Of a DNA stretch of 14,929 bases, positions 1 to 4,192 are shown one piece after another. The DNA is taken from the NCBI GenBank assembly GCA_964396385.1, contig CAYNFH010000166.1, forward strand, positions 1-14,929, given 5' to 3'. Position numbers and translations under genes: made by a program. This DNA is from CAYNFH01 sp964396385 (GTDB taxonomy: Bacteria > Armatimonadota > Chthonomonadetes > Chthonomonadales > CAJBBX01). Numbering within the stretch: the stretch's first letter is position 1; the number at the start of each line of letters is the position of its first letter. Below the pieces are notes generated by a model. It had not been told where the DNA came from, did no database searches, and saw nothing but the letters and a program-made list of their open reading frames with translations.

Positions 1-1
1 G

Positions 2-322
2 GACGAGGAGCACGGCTGGGAGCTGGGCGTTGGCGTGGGCATCAGCACAGCGGAGGCGATCGTGGGCCACATGGGCTCATCCGACCACATGGAGTACACG
101 GTGCTGGGCGACGTAGTGGTGCAGGCCCACCTGCTGGAGGAGCTGACCAAGGGTGTTCCGGAGGAGGACACCATCCTGATCGGCGAGACCACCTACCGCG
201 CCGTGATGTCCGACGTGCACGTTATGGACCTGGGCGAGCGGACCACCGCGAGCGGCAAGACGGTTCGCGCATTCAACGTGCAGGGATTCCGGTCGGAGGC
301 GAGATCGGTGATTGCTGCGTAG
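2..322 (+). CDS. Class III adenylate/guanylate cyclase-like domain protein, C-terminal part (5' end outside window)
   Basis: The frame is open from the left edge and ends at TAG (320-322), leaving the last 106 residues. The segment reading GVGVGISTAEAIVGHMGSS, followed by MEYTVLGD, aligns with the core of class III nucleotide cyclases, where the family reads roughly GxGIxxGxxxxGxxGS then YTVIGDxVNxAARLE. In the family this domain converts ATP or GTP to a cyclic nucleotide, with metal-binding Asp residues further upstream (not in the window). Here the equivalent of VNxAARLE reads VVQAHLLE, so the transition-state Asn and Arg are replaced by Val and Leu. The domain is therefore probably catalytically weak or inactive, or has a sensory or scaffold role (inference). 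The N-terminal partner domains cannot be seen. A repeat pair lies directly downstream. Confidence 0.8.
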   Translation, partial: DEEHGWELGVGVGISTAEAIVGHMGSSDHMEYTVLGDVVVQAHLLEELTKGVPEEDTILIGETTYRAVMSDVHVMDLGERTTASGKTVRAFNVQGFRSEARSVIAA

Positions 323-325
323 GGC

Positions 326-339
326 CAGTAGTCAGTAGT
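326..339. repeat. Two heptamers CAGTAGT in tandem
   Basis: CAGTAGT occurs twice head to tail just after the cyclase stop. It is a short example of the 7-bp-period repeats found elsewhere in the window (5481-5546, 5745-5758, 12901-13016, 14799-14826). On its own it would be unremarkable. Confidence 0.5.
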
Positions 340-341
340 GG

Positions 342-456
342 GCCACTGAAAGTGGCTGCTACAAGCACGCAAAGTCCGCCTTCGCGGACTCCGGAGCCGG
401 AGTCCGCGAAGGCGGACTTTCTGTTTGTGTAGCCCGCGGTTTTCAACTCCGTCGTC
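342..456. repeat. Head-to-head pair of two-hairpin dispersed repeats forming a 24-bp-arm palindrome
   Basis: Copy 1 (+, 342-394) has a small hairpin GCCACT-GAA-AGTGGC (342-356), then GCTACA, then a second hairpin AGTCCGC...GCGGACT (373-390). Copy 2 lies on the minus strand (456 to 397) and repeats the plan, with GGGCTACACAAAC before its own AGTCCGC...GCGGACT. Where the two meet, 371-394 is the exact reverse complement of 397-420, giving 24-bp arms around 2 bases. A third, single copy lies at 3985-4036. In RNA this would fold into a very stable hairpin ending in TTT, so it may also terminate transcription from the cyclase gene (inference). Elements of this type are dispersed in several phyla as far as I recall; I could not check. 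Confidence 0.85.
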
Positions 457-459
457 CGG

Positions 460-465
460 TATAAT
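460..465 (+). promoter_or_regulatory. Perfect -10 box TATAAT upstream of gpmA
   Basis: TATAAT sits 35 bases before the gpmA ATG, immediately downstream of the palindromic repeat. No convincing -35 hexamer is found at 16-18 bp, because that position falls in the end of the repeat (around 437-446). The box suggests that gpmA has its own promoter. Confidence 0.55.
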
Positions 466-500
466 CCCGCTAGCAAGCTGGAAGGTGAGGTCACGTATAG

Positions 501-1121
501 ATGGGCAAGCTGATACTTCTGCGGCACGGACAGTCCACCTGGAACCTGGAGAATAGGTTTACCGGGTGGGTGGACGTGCCGCTTACTCCTGTGGGGGAGA
601 AAGAGGCGGAGGACGCCGGACGGGCCCTGCGGGACATACGCATCGACAAGGTGTACGAGTCGGTCCTGACCCGGGCCAAAGAGACGACCCGGCTGGCGCT
701 CATAGCGGCAGGACAAACGCACGTGCCGACAGAGTCGGACGCGGCGCTCAATGAGCGCATGTACGGCGACCTACAGGGGCTGAACAAGGCGGAGACGGCG
801 AAACAGTTCGGGGACGAGCAGGTGAAGCTGTGGCGGCGGAGCTACGACGTGGCCCCGCCCAACGGCGAGAGCCTGAAGGACACCGCGGCGCGCACGCTGC
901 CGTACTTCCGGGACAAGATCCTGCCTGACGTGAAGGCGGGGAAGAACGTGCTGGTTTCCGCGCACGGCAACAGCCTGCGGGCTATTGTGATGGACCTGGA
1001 CAGGCTGACGCGCGAGCAGGTGATCGAACTGAACATCCCCAACGGCGTGCCTATCGTGTACGAGATAGACTCCTCGGGCAAGATTCTCTCCAAGCACGAG
1101 CTCGCCCCCGTGGCGGCCTAG
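501..1121 (+). CDS. gpmA: 2,3-bisphosphoglycerate-dependent phosphoglycerate mutase
   Basis: A cytosolic glycolytic and gluconeogenic enzyme that interconverts 3- and 2-phosphoglycerate through a phosphohistidine intermediate. The 206-residue protein starts with LILLRHGQSTWN, where the RHG motif places the phosphorylated His at residue 9. Arg58 (LTRAKETT), Glu85 (LNERMYGDLQGLNK) and His155 (SAHGNSLRA) match the E. coli GpmA catalytic residues Arg62, Glu89 and His184. The length is that of the short bacterial form, which lacks the C-terminal extension of the 250-residue enzyme. The ATG is preceded by AAGGTGAGG (482-490) at suitable spacing, and a TATAAT box lies upstream, so the gene is probably transcribed alone. 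Its TAG stop overlaps the stop of the convergent oxidoreductase gene within CTAG (1118-1121). Nothing is missing from the active site. Confidence 0.95.
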   Translation: MGKLILLRHGQSTWNLENRFTGWVDVPLTPVGEKEAEDAGRALRDIRIDKVYESVLTRAKETTRLALIAAGQTHVPTESDAALNERMYGDLQGLNKAETAKQFGDEQVKLWRRSYDVAPPNGESLKDTAARTLPYFRDKILPDVKAGKNVLVSAHGNSLRAIVMDLDRLTREQVIELNIPNGVPIVYEIDSSGKILSKHELAPVAA

Positions 1122-2107
1122 AATTCTACGGTGATCACCTGGTTGGTGGCGATGGAGCGGTAGGCGGCCTGGGCGATGGCGATTTGGGGAACGAGCTGCT
1201 CCGGCTGGACCTCCAGGTTAGCGCGGGCGGCGAGCGTGTCGGCGATGTTCTGGTAGAAGCTCTGCCACTCACCCTTCACCAGCGGCACCGTCAGCTCCCC
1301 ATCTACGCTTCCCAACGTGCCTTTGACCCGCACGGGCGTGCCGAAGTCCTGGCCCAGCAGGGTGGCGTGCTCGCCCAGCACGTACCACCGCGGCTGCGGG
1401 ATGCGGTTTAGATAGCCTACGACCGTGGTGGCTGTTAGGCCGGACTGGAACGTGACGGTGCAGCTCACGAAGTCCTCCACGGTATTCGGGGTCTCATGGC
1501 GGTAATGCTCGAAGGCGTAGACCCGCTGCGGCCGGGAACGGGCCAGGAGGAGGATCTGGTCCAGCGTGTGGGCACCCCAATCGAAAAGCCAGCCACCCAT
1601 CGCTTCCCGCTGCGAGCGCCAGCCGCCGCCGAGGCCGTAGCCGGTGACGCAGGACTCGATATGGTAGAGGCGGCCCAAGAGCTTCTCCTCGATGACCTTC
1701 CGGACGGTAAGGAAGTCCGGGTCCCAGCGCCGGTTGTGGAAGGTGGAGAGGAGCACACCGTTCCGGTTCCTGGCGGCGATCATTGCCCGCGCTTCATCCA
1801 CCGTCAGGCACATTGCTTTGTCCGTGATCGCGTGCTTGCCGGCGTCCATCGCCGCGATGGCCATGGCGGCGTGCGTATTGTGAGGCGTGACGATGATGAC
1901 GCCGTCCACGTCCGGATCGGCCAGCACCTTCTCGTATTCCGCATAGGTCCCGGCCTTCGGCCAGTCGGATTGGGCCTTCTCCCGCTTGGCGGGATCCAGG
2001 TCGCAGACGCCGTGGAGCTCCAGCTCCCTGGTTTCATTGATGAGCTTGGCATGGTGGGATCCCATGCCGTAGCCGACGACGACGAGGCGGGTGGGGTGTG
2101 TGAGCAC
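1118..2107 (-). CDS. Gfo/Idh/MocA family NAD(P)-dependent oxidoreductase
   Basis: A 329-residue member of the Gfo/Idh/MocA family, which oxidises or reduces sugars, inositols and related compounds with NAD(P). The N-terminal Rossmann fold shows VVVGYGMGSHHAKLI (residues 9-23), with Asp36 at the end of the second strand. The family EKP motif appears as TDKAM with Lys97. The C-terminal domain has DWGAHTLDQ (176-184), the usual D-x-G-x-H-x-x-D with His180. The substrate cannot be read from sequence. The start is GTG (2105-2107), preceded at about 10 bases by GGAAGGG; no better in-frame start was found. It is the last gene of a minus-strand cluster after larE and larB, but a 104-base gap carrying a hairpin repeat separates it from larB, so it may be transcribed on its own. 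Its stop overlaps the gpmA stop. Confidence 0.9.
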   Translation of the reverse strand: MLTHPTRLVVVGYGMGSHHAKLINETRELELHGVCDLDPAKREKAQSDWPKAGTYAEYEKVLADPDVDGVIIVTPHNTHAAMAIAAMDAGKHAITDKAMCLTVDEARAMIAARNRNGVLLSTFHNRRWDPDFLTVRKVIEEKLLGRLYHIESCVTGYGLGGGWRSQREAMGGWLFDWGAHTLDQILLLARSRPQRVYAFEHYRHETPNTVEDFVSCTVTFQSGLTATTVVGYLNRIPQPRWYVLGEHATLLGQDFGTPVRVKGTLGSVDGELTVPLVKGEWQSFYQNIADTLAARANLEVQPEQLVPQIAIAQAAYRSIATNQVITVEF

Positions 2108-2130
2108 GCTTCAGGGTCCCTTCCGTTAGA

Positions 2131-2192
2131 GAGTACGCACAGTTACCGTAAAGCAGGTCCCTCGATTCCTCGGGATGACCGTTGGTACGGTA
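2131..2192 (-). repeat. GTCATCCCGAG hairpin repeat, copy A
   Basis: The hairpin runs from TACCGTA (2144-2150) to TACGGTA (2186-2192). Read on the minus strand, its core is GTCATCCCGAG, a short loop, then CGAGGGACCTGC. The conserved GAGTAC (2131-2136) lies 8 bases before the ACCGTA of the repeat, as in copies B and D. It sits 36 bases upstream of the oxidoreductase start, in the larB-oxidoreductase gap, and in the same orientation as those genes. Confidence 0.85.
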
Positions 2193-2211
2193 TCGCTCCG
2201 GAGAAATCTGC

Positions 2212-2976
2212 TCAATCCGCAGCGCGGTTCACTAAATGGGCGAAGTAGCCCGCGCCGAAGCCGTTGTCTATGTTCATGACCGCGACGCCGGTGGCGCAGG
2301 AGTTGAGCATGGTGAGGAGCGGCGCCAGGCCGCCGAAGCTGGCGCCGTAGCCGACGCTGGTCGGCACGGCCACCACGGGCCGGCTCACCAGCCCGCCCAC
2401 TACGGACGCCAGCGCGCCCTCCATGCCGGCCACCACGACTATCACGTTCGCGGCGAAGAGGTCCTCCCGGCGGTGCAGGAGGCGATGGATACCGGCCACC
2501 CCCACATCGTAGAGTCGGTGCACCGGGGAGCCCATCTCGGTTGCGGTTACGGCCGCCTCCTCCGCCACCGGCAGGTCCGCGGTGCCTGCGGCGACGATCA
2601 GGACCGACCCTACGGTCCTGGGCGGCTCCGGATCCGGCGCCGCGCCCGGCGTGACCACGATGCGCGCCTCCCGGTGGTAGACGGCCTGCGGGAACCGCTC
2701 CTGGATGGCCGCGGCCACGTCCGGGGTGGCGCGGGTGGCCAGCACCTTCGCGCTCCGCTCCGCCAGCCGGTCCACGATGACCAGGATGTGCTCCAGCGCC
2801 TTACCGCCGCAGTAGACTACCTCCGGAAATCCGGTGCGCAGCGCCCGATGATGGTCCAGCTTGGCAAAGCCGATGTCCTCGAACGGCAGGTCGCGGAGCC
2901 GCTCGAGCGCGGCGTCGATGGAGGTGTCGCCGGCATGAACCTGTTCGAGGAGACGTCGCAGACTCTGGACTTCCAT
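2212..2976 (-). CDS. larB: Nickel pincer cofactor biosynthesis protein LarB (pyridinium-3,5-biscarboxylic acid mononucleotide synthase)
   Basis: LarB carboxylates nicotinic acid adenine dinucleotide at C5 and hydrolyses the phosphoanhydride, giving the dicarboxylate that LarE then sulfurates. The 254 residues carry all the family signatures: LDHHRALRTGFPEVVYCGGK (40-59), GTADLPVAEEAA (131-142), LYDVGVAGIHRLL (155-167), VVAGMEGALASVVGG (181-195), VPTSVGYGASFGG (204-216) and MLNSCATGVAVMNIDNG (from 223). Cys227 of the NSC motif is the residue that in characterised LarB attacks the pyridinium ring. The start is ATG at 2974-2976 with a modest AAGG 7 bases upstream. The gene follows larE by 80 bases that hold a GC-rich hairpin, and the two are probably cotranscribed. 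LarC, which inserts nickel, and the racemase LarA are not in the window. Confidence 0.96.
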   Translation of the reverse strand: MEVQSLRRLLEQVHAGDTSIDAALERLRDLPFEDIGFAKLDHHRALRTGFPEVVYCGGKALEHILVIVDRLAERSAKVLATRATPDVAAAIQERFPQAVYHREARIVVTPGAAPDPEPPRTVGSVLIVAAGTADLPVAEEAAVTATEMGSPVHRLYDVGVAGIHRLLHRREDLFAANVIVVVAGMEGALASVVGGLVSRPVVAVPTSVGYGASFGGLAPLLTMLNSCATGVAVMNIDNGFGAGYFAHLVNRAAD

Positions 2977-3001
2977 ACCGTTGCCTTGACCAGGACCGAG
3001 C

Positions 3002-3023
3002 GGTCCGGGACGGCGCCCGGACC
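3002..3023. other. GC-rich hairpin between larE and larB
   Basis: GGTCCGGG and CCCGGACC form a perfect 8-bp stem around a 6-base loop, 25 bases upstream of the larB start and 33 bases after the larE stop on the minus strand. No T-run follows, so it does not look like a standard terminator. It could set the relative expression of the two genes by RNA processing or attenuation (inference). Confidence 0.55.
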
Positions 3024-3056
3024 CTACAGCCGATTGCCACGGAATCGTATACCGGA

Positions 3057-3941
3057 TTACTGCTCCGGCCGCTGCTGCCGAGTTATGGTTCCCGGGCGGA
3101 CGATGGGGGGCTTGAGCGTGTCGTTCATCTTGCCGGAGCGGTAGCCCTCCAGATCCACGGTGACGTATGTGTAGCCCAGCTCCTTGAATCTGGCGTTAAT
3201 GATGTCTCGGAGGTCCACCACACGGGGGATGTCATGCGGCTCGACTTCGATCCGGCAGGTGGTGTCGTGATGCCGGACCCGGAACTGGCGGAATCCAAGC
3301 TCGCGGAGCAGCTTCTCGCAGCCATCCAGGCGCGCCAGGAGCTCCGGCGTGATCTCGGTGCCGTAAGGGAAACGCGAGGAGAGACAGGCGAAGGAGGGCT
3401 TGTCCCAGTTGGGCACGCCCAATGCAAGCGCGATCTCACGGATCTCCGCTTTGCCGATTCCGGCTTCTCGCAGGGGACTCCGCACGCCGCACTCCTCGCC
3501 GGCCCGCATTCCGGGACGATGGTCGCCCACGTCATCGGCGTGAGAGCCGTCGGCAATCCACCGGATGCCACGCTCCACTGCGACCTGACGCAGCTCTGTG
3601 AACAGCTCCGTCTTGCAGTGGTAGCAGCGGTCCGGGTTGTTGATGCGGAAGTGGATGTTGCTCAGCTCATGCGTCCGGACGCGGACCACCTGGATCCCCA
3701 TCTCATCCGCCACCTGGAGCGCGGCGTCCACCTCGCCCTGCGGGAACGCCTCTGAATCTCCGGTTACGGCGACCGCCCGTTCGCCCAGCACGTCGTGCGC
3801 GACCTTGAGCAGGAGGGTGCTGTCTACGCCGCCGGAGTAGCCGATGACGACCTCTCCCATGTCCCGGAGTATCTGGCGGAGTTGGTCGTACTTCTGCTGG
3901 AGCGCGGGTTCCAGATGTATTGGGGCGGCGGCTGGCGGCAT
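3057..3941 (-). CDS. larE: ATP-dependent sacrificial sulfur transferase LarE
   Basis: LarE activates each carboxylate of the LarB product as an AMP ester and replaces it with a thiocarboxylate, in several characterised members by giving up the sulfur of its own cysteine. The PP-loop signature is GYSGGVDST (residues 38-46, counting from the upstream GTG), followed by DRCYHCKTEL with the conserved Cys pair, then SHADDVGDHRPG and KPSFACLSSRFPYG. Cys190 in the last motif matches the sacrificial cysteine. The preferred start is the ATG at 3939-3941, because AGTGAGG lies 6 bases upstream; a GTG at 3951-3953 would add four residues but has no ribosome binding site. That gives 294 residues, normal for LarE. 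It is first in the larE-larB cluster and divergent from the helicase gene. Extra cysteines (155, 212) are present, and I cannot say whether they bind a cluster. Confidence 0.95.
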   Translation of the reverse strand: MPPAAAPIHLEPALQQKYDQLRQILRDMGEVVIGYSGGVDSTLLLKVAHDVLGERAVAVTGDSEAFPQGEVDAALQVADEMGIQVVRVRTHELSNIHFRINNPDRCYHCKTELFTELRQVAVERGIRWIADGSHADDVGDHRPGMRAGEECGVRSPLREAGIGKAEIREIALALGVPNWDKPSFACLSSRFPYGTEITPELLARLDGCEKLLRELGFRQFRVRHHDTTCRIEVEPHDIPRVVDLRDIINARFKELGYTYVTVDLEGYRSGKMNDTLKPPIVRPGTITRQQRPEQ

Positions 3942-3946
3942 GGCAA

Positions 3947-3965
3947 ACCTCACTAGAAACGGCAG
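3947..3965 (+). repeat. Left arm of an imperfect inverted repeat flanking the helicase gene
   Basis: ACCTCACTAGAA, two bases, then GGCAG. The same string occurs in reverse complement at 7050-7068, just beyond the other end of the helicase gene, with 17 of 19 bases identical. This arm overlaps the larE ribosome binding site. A match of this quality is not rare by chance in a window this size, so only the placement makes it notable. Confidence 0.35.
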
Positions 3966-3984
3966 AATCTACCGGCGTGTCCCG

Positions 3985-4036
3985 GCGACTGAAGTCGCGG
4001 GCTACACATACGCGAAGTCCGCCTCCGCGGACTCTT
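3985..4036 (+). repeat. Two-hairpin dispersed repeat, copy 3
   Basis: Hairpin 1 is GCGACT-GA-AGTCGC (3985-3998). Next comes GGGCTACACATACGC, then hairpin 2, AGTCCGC-CTCC-GCGGACT (4016-4033). The order and spacing match the copies at 342-456. The first stem differs in sequence (GCCACT/AGTGGC there) but pairs fully in both, which is compensatory change. It lies in the 251-base gap between the divergent larE and helicase genes. Confidence 0.8.
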
Positions 4037-4112
4037 CGAAAAGCAAAAACCACCGGCGGCCCGGCGCTTCTGAGCGCGGCGTTCTCGGTGGCGCAGATCC
4101 AAACTCATCGTT

Positions 4113-4149
4113 GCCGCCTTCTTGGCGGCGTTTACGCAGGGATTATAGC
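4113..4149 (+). promoter_or_regulatory. Possible helicase promoter with overlapping inverted repeat
   Basis: TTGGCG (4122-4127) and TATAGC (4144-4149) are 16 bp apart and could be weak -35 and -10 boxes for the helicase gene. The -35 candidate overlaps a perfect 6-bp inverted repeat, GCCGCC-TTCTT-GGCGGC (4113-4129), which might be an operator. Both calls rest on sequence alone. The rest of the gap holds only the dispersed repeat and a four-codon open frame (4176-4190) ending two bases before the helicase ATG. Confidence 0.3.
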
Positions 4150-4192
4150 AGGAATCCAACCCTCCCGCAACCGACATGAGCGGCAGATAACG

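Noticed and set aside
2236..3144. A 302-codon plus-strand open frame over larB.
   Set aside because: It is antisense to larB, whose whole length matches its family; the His/Gly/Ala/Arg-rich product is a shadow.
4113..4129. An intrinsic terminator (GCCGCC-TTCTT-GGCGGC).
   Set aside because: The stem is short and followed by only GTTT; it lies between divergent genes, where no transcript would need to end. It is noted only as a possible operator.
3920..4192. An N-terminal extension of the helicase, since its frame stays open upstream to 3920.
   Set aside because: The extension would encode the two-hairpin repeat and overlap the larE start. The helicase Q motif follows the ATG at 4193 as expected for the family.
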